DNA from: Diphasiastrum complanatum
Lineage: Eukaryota > Streptophyta > Lycopodiopsida > Lycopodiales > Lycopodiaceae
Reading direction: 5' to 3'
DNA length: 64,000 bases
Assembly: GCA_029204225.1 (NCBI GenBank)
Contig: CM055092.1
Location: 99,562,651 to 99,626,650, forward strand
The position numbers and the translations under genes are program-made. The notes beneath the pieces were generated by a model. That model had not been told where the DNA came from. It worked only from the letters and a program-made list of their open reading frames with translations, and ran no database searches. Each line of letters opens with the position of its first letter. The stretch's first letter is position 1. Below are positions 55,652 to 64,000 of this stretch, one piece after another.

Positions 55652-55877
55652 GTAAATGGCAAGTTACCCTTCGATAAGGGGTACCCTTGCGATTAAGGGT
55701 AGGTGCCTTTGGATAAGAGCAGACAAGTAACTATACCTTGGTCGGAGGTATGGAATCAAGTTACCCTTGAATAAGGGATACCCTGAGGATTAAGGGTATG
55801 TGCCTTTATATTAAGGTACTGGTGTCCTTGGATAAGGACAGGTAGGTGTCTATGCCTTGGTCAGAGGTATGGAACCT
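55652..55877. repeat. Two-unit tandem duplication (about 100 and 122 bp)
   Basis: Both units share CAAGTTACCCTT, ATAAGG, TACCCT, GATTAAGGGTA, GTGCCTTT and CCTTGGTC-GAGGTATGGAA. The second has an extra 20-odd bases. Possibly LTR-internal repeats. 55878-56480 contains no recognisable gene. Confidence 0.75.
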
Positions 55878-56488
55878 AGTGAGGTGTTAGAAAATCATTA
55901 GCATGGGTGTTTGGCTATTTTTTTAAACCTTGGGCCTCAACCTTGAACCATATCACTTTATTGGTCTTGGACCAAAGTATACAAGCACAACTTGGGCAAT
56001 GGGACCTAGTAGGAGGGCGCCCTTCCAAAGGGTCCAACTCCCATAAGAAAAGCATTGAAAGAGTCATAGGTTATGGAAGAAGTCTCTTGACCTTTCATAA
56101 GCCTATAAAGGTTCTTTAACTCCTCTAGGCCTCTCTCTTTCTCATTGGTTGTGCATGGAACTCCAGAGTGTATTGGAGGGTGCCAATTGCCATCTATATG
56201 AGAGGAGGAGGACACCCATGAGGAGGAGGAGAGATCTCTCTTGTTTGCTATGCTTATGCTCTAGTGTGGCTACTAGTGTATAGAGTGTTTTCTTGAGTGT
56301 AGTATGCTTAGGGTTTGGATCTTGCTTATGGTATGAGACATAAGTAGGGTTTGGATCTTGAGTATGCTATGGTGTGTGGTGGTATGCTTGTGGTTAGTTA
56401 TTGGTTAGCAAGGAGGTGCTAGATTAGCCTAGATGCAGGATTGCATGTGCTAGCTAGCTATGGTTGGGTGGTGAATACTTGAGGCCAC

Positions 56489-56900
56489 TTGTTATCTACC
56501 TTTGTGATTAAGATTAGGGACACAGGTGGAGGAGAGATCCATGGAGGCTTGAAGATCCTTACTTGCAGGTGGAGACATCTTAGCTTGGGTAGTGCACCTT
56601 TTAATGATCCATTATTGAGAGAGGCGCAACACCTTCTGATCCATTACAAGACATCATTTTCACTTTTCATGGATTCCATAGGTTCCTTCCTATTAATGTC
56701 AAGCGAGAGATTGAACACCTCCAATTATGACATTTGGAAGGTGAGGATGGACTCCATTTTGATGCCCCAAGATGTGATGGAGATTGTGCTAGGACTTGAG
56801 GAGGAGTCTCAAGAGCTCCAAGAGGTCCAAAAGTACAAGAAAAGGGCTAGGATGTCCCTACATATCATAAAGATGAATGTTTCCAATATGAGACTTGGTG
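56489..56900 (+). pseudogene. copia gag N-terminal fragment
   Basis: From about 56669: MDSIGSFLLMSSERLNTSNY, IWKVRMDSILMPQDVMEIVL, YKKRARMSLHIIKMNVSN, closely matching the gags at 23.2 and 25.3 kb. It breaks off at 56887, where unrelated text follows (VRPISLALPISL). Confidence 0.75.
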
Positions 56901-57149
56901 TGAGACCTATCTCACTAGCTCTACCAATCTCTCTCAAACTAGATCAAACTCTCATCCCATGATAGAGCATGGACAAAGTTTGGGTCAACTTGACTCAAGC
57001 ACTCAAAATCACTCAAAAACATTCACAAATGACTCAAATACAATTGGATTGCATGAAACTATGTGGCTATGACCTCAAAAAATTGTCTAGATCTCAAATA
57101 GACAAGATTGACAAGCTTTCCCTTGAGTTTTTGGATCAAAAAGCAAGAA

Positions 57150-57339
57150 GTGAGACTAAATTGATGTGTCTACATAGGTTAGGTGCCCTACCTACATCAC
57201 TTTGAGGGATCCACCTTGGAGAAACACCAACCATTCAAATTTTGGTAGATGCTAGTACACTCAAAAAGTCTTGATTTCAAGGCAAATTTTCACATCCAAT
57301 TGACATATGCATGGATATCTTAGGCTAGCTCTGATACCA
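57150..57339 (-). mobile_element. copia leader and primer site, inverted
   Basis: GCTCTGATACCA at 57328-57339 is the primer site on the minus strand. The adjoining leader matches 36578-36840 in inverse orientation. Confidence 0.75.
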
Positions 57340-57850
57340 TGTTGAAATTCACACATTTGGGAGTGCCACAAAGTGTGTTATTGATCTCCTAAGACTTTGT
57401 GATTGCACATAGATCACACATAGATTGAACATCAAGATCTATTGCATAAATCTAAGGCAAGAGCACTTTCTACCATGCATAAATCATCAAGACAAGTACA
57501 TTCACAAGTGTGGATACTTGTACAACTGCCCTTCTCTCAAGTAGAGAGAAAATCCATGTGAGAAAACTCGAGTAGAGATGTTTTTAAAATAGAGTTTTAA
57601 AAATGAGTCCCAAAGTGATTGTCATGGTTGAGCCATGCGTGGAAGTGCCATGCATGACTGTTATTTAACCACCTTTCACTAGAAGTGTAATTCTGGAGAT
57701 TAGCCACGCGTGGCAAATTTCCGGAGAATTCCAAAGTTGGATTAATTTGAATAAGACTTCTTTTGAGATCTTGAATAAGTGTTGACTAATAATAAAATGA
57801 TTATTATGTGATCATGATTTTGAACTAAAAATTAAATGATCATGATGTCA
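57340..57850 (-). repeat. Probable copia LTR (outer border undefined)
   Basis: Starts TGTTGAAATTCACACATTTG next to the primer site. The first 45 bp resemble the inner end of the LTR at 36577, then the two diverge. From about 57850 to 58570 no gene is recognisable. Confidence 0.5.
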
Positions 57851-58006
57851 AATTATTATGCTCTGACGAAATCGTTATGTTCCAAAAATTTGTTGATGAA
57901 AAAAAAGCAATGTTATATACATTTGTGTGGTAGCAAAGATGAATGAATAATCGAACACTATGAAAAAGTGTATTATTATCTCTCATATTATAATGTGAAT
58001 ATATGA

Positions 58007-58075
58007 TGACTATGTGAATATATAATTTGCATGATTGTGCATGACTATGTGAATATATAATTCGCATGATTGTGC
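58007..58075. repeat. 34-bp tandem duplication
   Basis: TGACTATGTGAATATATAAT followed by TYGCATGATTGTGCA occurs twice in a row with one difference. Confidence 0.85.
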
Positions 58076-58500
58076 ATACTTGATTGTGATGAATTGCAAT
58101 GTCAACATTGTGGACTGAGCAAACAAGCAAAGAAAGAATATCGAAACCAAAAAGTATATATTTACAATTTTTTTTCTTATTTTAAAAGAAAAGTTATTTC
58201 GACCAAAGTGAAGATATGAAGATATTGTTTGAATATATAGATTTTCAGTATAGTAAGGATGTTTCAAAAGAAAATTATTTTTTAAGCATATATAAATGAT
58301 CAACGTATATTCACTAATTGTTTTATTTGGTCAATCAATTTTTGCTAGATCTTTAGTAAGATATAGATTGCTAAAGCATTTGATTTAAAATGAATCAGAA
58401 GTGATTGCTAGATAGAACTCAAGATGAACTTGAAAAATACAAAAATCTATTATAAAGATGCAATAATTACACAAACTATTAGTTTATCACGTCAATGGTT

Positions 58501-58503
<3 letters not shown>

Positions 58504-58549
<46 letters not shown>
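58504..58549. repeat. TA microsatellite
   Basis: About 23 uninterrupted TA units at the edge of the CACTA relic. Confidence 0.95.
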
Positions 58550-58551
<2 letters not shown>

Positions 58552-58569
58552 AATCATAACAAGATTCAA

Positions 58570-59230
58570 ATTCATTAGCCAGTACATCTTGCAACTCATC
58601 TCCGCTTAGATGAATTTCATTATCAGTACTATAGTAATCGGACTCTCTCAATATTGTCGTTTGTGTCAGAATCATTCGATTCATTTATAGTATATTCTAT
58701 AATATTTAAAAAACTTGGAGATATTTTTATTTCCTCATCAACGTCCATGTTTGTGTTGTCAATATTAAAGTCTTCCATTTCATTCTCAATGTATGCATTT
58801 TCAAATACATGTCTTGCATGTGGCTAACTTGAACAACATACCACCACTTGTTGTTTAGTCGATCTGGTTGAAAAAATACCTGCACATTTAACAATGTTAA
58901 GTTAAAAAGTTTGTTCAAACAATGTCATGGAATTGCAATGAAATAGTGTATATTACTGATTATGATTGAAAAAAAATGGATGTCAAACTCATGTGACACA
59001 CCTGTTCACAATGACAAGGCAACACCAATGTGTTTGAAAAATCCATGCTTAATGTCTTGGTTGAATCGATAGCAAAAAATCCACTACAATCTCTTTTCAT
59101 GGTTGCATTTGACCCTTGATAATTGATTTTAAACCATTTCACATCAAACAAAAACTATTTACCATTTTCACCAAAACACACTTCATATATATCTTGAATA
59201 ATTCCTACATACTCAAGCTCTCCAGAGATT
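58570..59230 (-). mobile_element. CACTA transposase C-terminal (DUF4216-like) relic
   Basis: Minus strand: GELEYVGIIQDIYEV, FDVKWFKINYQGSN, CSGFFAIDSTKTLSM, NTLVLPCHCEQV, an interruption, then DRLNNKWWYVVQVSHMQDMY and the tail EIHLSGDELQDVLANEFES. Same domain as 20625-21490 (shared GFFAIDSTK and CEQV signatures), better preserved, opposite orientation. No TIR recognised. Confidence 0.72.
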
Positions 59231-59576
59231 GAACTTTGGTCTCGTGCACTACTCGGACTTTCTTGATTGAAAGATGCCTCACTTGATTGACTTCAAGGAA
59301 TCCAACACCTTCTTTTTGCTCTTTCTTGAGATTTTAGGCTCGTTTTCTCTCCAAAACATAGATTGGTGAGTTTTTTGGATTTTTGGTTTGGTTGGTTTGG
59401 GTTTCAATCTCTTAGAAGCTGTTCAAGGCCCCTCTCGGACCTCCTCCCCTAGTTGTGAATAGTCCAAACACAAAAAAATATAGAAAACTAACTCTAAACT
59501 CCCAAAAATCTACCTAAAACTACTCTAAAAAGCAAGAAATAGCTAAAATACAACTATACTAGTTTGTGAAAACCTA

Positions 59577-59594
59577 TCCCCGGCAACGGCGCCA
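59577..59594 (-). promoter_or_regulatory. Primer binding site, Asp-tRNA type, inverted
   Basis: Plus strand TCCCCGGCAACGGCGCCA. Marks a minus-strand gypsy element whose LTR lies to the right. Its internal part extends left to about 59231 without recognisable coding. Confidence 0.88.
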
Positions 59595-59595
59595 C

Positions 59596-60419
59596 TGTAG
59601 GGTCTTCGATCCGATGTAGTAGTACAGCTCCTGCCTGTCCACAAACGTTAGTTCACTGGATAGACACCTAACTATGCATAGATGCTACTTTTAGTTAGTT
59701 TCCTACTTTTTATCTAACTCTACCACCACTAACACTACTTCCACTAACTCTACTCCCCTAACATACCTTCATCATAATTGTAGGTGATAGGAAAGGGAAG
59801 ATTAGAAGAGATTGAGAGAAGAGAAGAGAGAAAGAGAGAGATAGAGGGTGAGAGTGGAGGTTAGCTCAAATGCTTCTTATGCTTGCTAATGGAGAAACAT
59901 TAACTATGACAACCAATCAACAAGAAAAATAGGAAGCAATGGAAACACAATCAAAAGCATTAGCAAGTAGTGAATAGCAAATGAGGATGCTTCTCTCCAA
60001 AAAGTGGTAGAGTTTCCTCCTCCTCATTAAGCATGGAAACAAAGTATAAATGGTGCCTTTTTATAAAATGGGGAAGGCCCTTGCCCCAAAATCCTATTGG
60101 CTAATATTTATATTTATCATGTTCATTCATCTTGGACCCAACTTGATCCAAAGGTCCACAAAAAGTACATTGGAAATCACAAGATTCATGTGAGTCCAAA
60201 GTTGGACCCAAGTCTAAGAAAAGTAAACTCTAAGTTTGAAATTGACTTTGGGCCTTAAGTTTTATTTTAATTACAAAGGCCCAAGTCTATTTTATTTTAT
60301 TTACAACTTAAGCTTACGTGCTCATTGGGCCATGGACTTATACGGGCAGGATGCCATGCTCTCGCAACACATTTTATTGGTCGATTTTATTTATTTACAA
60401 TTCGTTGGGAATACCCCCA
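59596..60419 (-). repeat. gypsy LTR, about 824 bp, minus strand
   Basis: Read on the minus strand it begins near TGGGGGTATTCC and ends CCCTACA one base before the primer site. The outer tip contains CGTTGGGGGTATTCCCAACG, a short palindrome. Related to 5040-5510. The outer border is approximate; beyond it the plus-strand gypsy copy begins. Confidence 0.6.
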
Positions 60420-60425
60420 ACGTTC

Positions 60426-62890
60426 GAGATTTTTTTTTCAAAAGAATTCAAGAATTTTTGCAAAGAAGAGAATCTCGCTTCTTGAATTTTAATTATGAAA
60501 ACATACTGGAAAACTCTCTTCCTGAAGCTTCTGCTGTAGCTGAATTAGGTTCTAAAGTTGTTAATCCAGTTCCAAAGCCTAATCCGAATCCAGTTCCAAA
60601 GCTGATTATGGATGGCCTGGTTCCTCGCTTTACTTCAATCTCGAAGATCAAATATGATTATTTTAAAGAAACATCTTCATATGATGCTGACATTTACATT
60701 TCACAGTGCGAGTCAATTGCTAACTCGAATAACCAAGGTGCTGATGCAGACAAGTTGCGAATTTTTCCAGGTTTTCTGAAAAAGCAAGCCACACATATGG
60801 TACAGTCAAGTTGAACCAAGATGTGTTGCCACCTGGGTACTACTGAAGATGCATTTTTAAACCATTTTCGAGAAATTGGTTATTCGTACAAAATCCTTGG
60901 ACGCCTTAATAATGTCCAGAAGAAAGAAAAAGAATTGCTTCGAAGGTATACATGAAAAGTAGAGAATCTAATTGGAAAACTAACGGGTGTGTACCTGTCA
61001 CAATGCAGATCGAGTGATTTTTGGCAGGTTTACCATCGAAAATTGACCGATACTGTAGACAAGGAGATATGACATCTTTAACAGCAGTCAAAGTAAGTGC
61101 TGAGAATTATGAGACTTCCAAGTTAGCACATAAAAGATGTTCTACCAAACGCACTCAAAAATCTAAGCATGACTCTAGTGACAGTGAAGATGAATCTAAA
61201 TCTGAATCTAGTTTAAGTTTTTCCAATTCTGATTTTGATTCTAGTGACTCATCAGACACAGAAACCAATGATACCGATCGAAGAAAGAAACGAAAGTCTA
61301 AATGAAAAGAAGATGGTAAAAACCATGAGATAAGTCTTCAACTTCTAAAGTTGAAAAGCTTTGGAAAAGTAACATGGCTGACCTTAATAAGAAATTTAAC
61401 GATCTAAAAGTTCAGATTTCAGAAATTGCAAACAAGAGACTAAAAGCTTCTTCTTTGAACTCAGCACTTTGGTGTACGAAGTGTGGTACATCTAGACATT
61501 CTAAACAAGAGTGTAGATATGTGAAGGTGAAATATGTCAAAGATCCTTCTCAGAAAGTCTTTTTATATATTAAGATGATGCATCCTGCCAATTATGTTCA
61601 AGGTACCGTAGTACCATTCCAACAAGGCAAACCAAAGTTTGCACCAAAGAGACACAACCCACCAGAATTTTTTGGTCCTTCTAGTTTTAATAAACCAGTT
61701 TTGGGAAACTGTTACAATTGTGGTGAACCTGGACACTTTTTCCCCAGATTGTCCGTGGCCGCAAAAACCGATCAGATTTATTCCTTTGTATTCAAACTAT
61801 AAGGAGCCAGGCCACAAGTATTCGGACTGTCCACAACCGTTGAAGCTGCGTCCAAAGTACCAATATATTGCTACTTACTGTTGCTACTGCTGATACGAAA
61901 CTAAAATCTTCGGTTGATGTTGTTGTGCAGAAGGTTGATGTCATTGAAGCTAAACAGTCCAAAGCCAGTTGACCAATCTTGGCCTGGTGATGTCAACAAA
62001 TTATTTAAAGTGACTACAAGAAGCAAAAGCTCCTCGAATCTGACACAAAAGTACCTTCAAAGGAACGAAGGAAGTCCTCGAAACAAAAATCTTTGACCAA
62101 AGCAAGAATTTGATGATAAAAATCATTTGACAATAAGAATAAATCTGTGAAGTCAGCTATACATGAGATTCATGGCCATATCCAGGCTAGTACGACGGAA
62201 AGTATAATTCTATCTGATTCTACAGAGCTAATCGAACTTGAACCTAGAAAATATGTGCATGTTTCGAAGTCCCTTGGAGAGACTAGGTTAGCAGAATTTA
62301 CTGAACTATTGAGAGAGTACCAAGATGTATTTGCTTGGTCGCTCGATGATTTGAAAGGAATATCTCCGGAATTTGGTGAGCACAGCATTGATCTTAAAGA
62401 AGATGCACTTCCTATTTGAGAGAGACAATATCATCTTAATCCAAAGTACTCTTTAATGGTAAAGGATGAACTCAACAAGCATCTTAAGGTAGATATTATC
62501 TATCCTGTCTTAAGTAGTGAATGGGTATCACCTATTGTTGTAGTTCCAAAGAAGAAGTCTAGCAAGATTCGATTTGCTAGGATTTTCGGAAGCTGAATGA
62601 TGCTACAAAGAAAGATCACCATCCATTGCCTTTCACAAAATCTATTTTAGACCAAGTCGGTGCACAAGAACGTTACAGTTTCTGTTATGGCTTCTCTGGT
62701 TATAATCAAGTCAGATTGGAGTAAGGAAGGAGGATCGACCAAAGACTACTTTTACTACTGATTGGGGCACTTATGCCTACAATAAAATTCCCTTCAGTCT
62801 TTGCAATGCACCAGTTACTTTCCATAGAATTACGATGCTGATTTTTTCTACTTTTCTAAGAACAATTTTCAAAATTTTCATTAATGATTT
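60426..62890 (+). mobile_element. Second copy of the 13.4-kb gypsy family, internally deleted
   Basis: Homologous to 14817-18310. Gag (KYDYFKETSSYDADIYIS), first knuckle intact (CTKCGTSRHSKQEC, about 61480), second CYNCGEPGHFF (about 61710), third NYKEPGHKYSDC (about 61795), then a junction at about 62106 that skips 1067 bp of copy 1 (16461-17527), removing the gag-protease region. It continues with the pre-RT linker (ELLREYQDVFAWSLDDLKG), RT fingers, and ends at FINDLCD. It shares the in-frame TAA in RT (62722-62724) with copy 1. No LTR, PBS or PPT of its own in the window. Confidence 0.88.
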
Positions 62891-62892
62891 AT

Positions 62893-64000
62893 GTGATTAA
62901 AGACCTCTATCAAAATTTGTGACAGCACATGGTATTCAAAGCCAAATTTCTTGCCCAAAGACTCCATCACAAAATGAAAATGGACAAGAGATCAAATAGA
63001 AGTTTTCGAGTGTTCTAAAGGTCCCACTTTAGGTGGATGAGACAATCAATTACAGTTAACTTCATTTCATATAGGCCACCATTTGCTCCACTTGATGGTA
63101 AGTTATCTTATGCAATTCTTTACGGTAAATACCTCAAAGTGTTTTTATACAAAAAGCTTGTTTGCCTTAAAACAAAAGAACACTTGTATGGTCTCAAGCA
63201 AGTCCCAAGATATTTGAATGCTAGATTCAAAATTTCTAGCTTGGGCTTTAGTTCATTGTGAGTGAGCATAATGCATTTTCTTAACATCACATTTTGATTG
63301 ATGAATTTAACATCAAATTTTTATACTATGTTGATGACACTATTCAAGAAAGATAGTCATGGAAAAGTTGTAAAGATCAAGCTAGCACTTAGCCAAGTGT
63401 TTGAAATAAAGCTTGGTTTATGAGATAGTAGGCAAGGTATAAGAGATAGAGAAGCAACCTCTTAAGACACTACTCTCTATAAAAGCTAATGAGCAGGCTC
63501 ATATAGTTAACAACTAATGGATTCATGAAAGATGTACATAATTTTTTTGAATTTACTTTTGGCCTTTTATTTGTTAGACAAAAGTTGCCTCAATCACATC
63601 TACGTCAATTAAAAGAGCATTCCTTAGTGTAATACACCAAGATTTCTAGTATATGTAGCGAGCAATTAGTAATGCAACTCCTCATAATATAGCTAACAAT
63701 CCTTGCAATGCTCCTTTTGATCCTCAATTATTTGCATCTACACGATTCATAGAAAGATACTTAAATGATCTCAAAAGCTCCAAGAACAAAGGATTCCAGG
63801 CAAGCTATGATCATCATCCAAGTGACTATAGCCATCACATAAGAATTCAAACCTTCAGCACATAAGAATGTATAAGATCTAAACCACAACGAGTTTGAAG
63901 GATATGCCAAGCCTCAAATTTTGCATTAGGGTAGAATAATAGTTCAGGTTGTTTGATCTACAATGCCCTCAGAAGTTATTATTTCTTGTTGCAGTTATCC
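62893..64000 (+). mobile_element. Internally deleted copia derivative, inverted relative to 9.1-10.2 kb
   Basis: Integrase end (KFVTAHGIQSQISCPKTPSQNE) jumps after about 63010 to RT (EHLYGLKQVPRYLNARFKIS), then a degraded YVDD-like stretch near 63329 and an RNase H/LTR-like remainder to the window end. Matches the reverse complement of 9101-10203 over its length, including the internal deletion. It joins the gypsy copy at about 62893. Confidence 0.85.

Overview
The window reads as nuclear DNA of a land plant, probably an angiosperm. Reasons: Ty1/copia elements primed by initiator Met-tRNA, Ty3/gypsy elements with the Asp-tRNA type primer site, CACTA transposase relics, a multi-exon acireductone dioxygenase-like gene, a histone-fold ORF with plant CENH3 features, short GT-AG introns, and AT-rich, gene-poor sequence. 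I saw no rRNA or tRNA gene, no CRISPR array and no bacterial operon. All comparisons were made by eye.

Layout. 0-2 kb: CENH3-like histone-fold ORF (minus) abutting a decayed copia element. 2.2-6 kb: decayed gypsy pol, then LTR-like sequence and degenerate tandem repeats. 6.7-8.4 kb: acireductone dioxygenase-like gene. 9.1-10.8 kb: minus-strand copia derivative. 11.2-21.5 kb: CACTA transposase relic split by a gypsy element (5' LTR 13450-14694, 3' LTR stub 19809-20042). 22-26.75 kb: two defective copia elements tail to tail. 26.76-32.62 kb: complete copia element A (minus, intact 1316-aa polyprotein, LTRs identical by eye, CATCC target duplication). 33.6-38.9 kb: mosaic of gypsy and copia pieces plus an unrecognised 254-aa ORF.

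39.0-43.3 kb is the one stretch that does not look like transposon debris. It holds three compact, spliced, unrecognised transcription units: A (minus), B (plus) and C (minus). A and B diverge from about 500 bp that contains ten CACGTG/CATGTG palindromes and a TATA-like box. C carries an E2F-like site just upstream of its ATG and looks partly eroded. This is the best candidate for something undescribed.

44.0-52.4 kb: a 58-bp satellite interrupted by complete copia element B (plus, intact 1317-aa polyprotein, one LTR difference by eye). 52.5-52.9 kb: a tandem array sharing its core, in inverse orientation, with the 4.8-6.0 kb arrays. 53.9-57.4 kb: copia relics. 58.6-59.2 kb: a second CACTA C-terminal relic (minus). 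59.6-60.4 kb: an inverted gypsy LTR with primer site. 60.4-62.9 kb: a second copy of the 13.4-kb gypsy family, internally deleted. 62.9-64 kb: an inverted copy of the 9.1-10.2 kb copia derivative.

Two young, apparently autonomous copia elements therefore sit among older wreckage that includes families propagating in already defective form.
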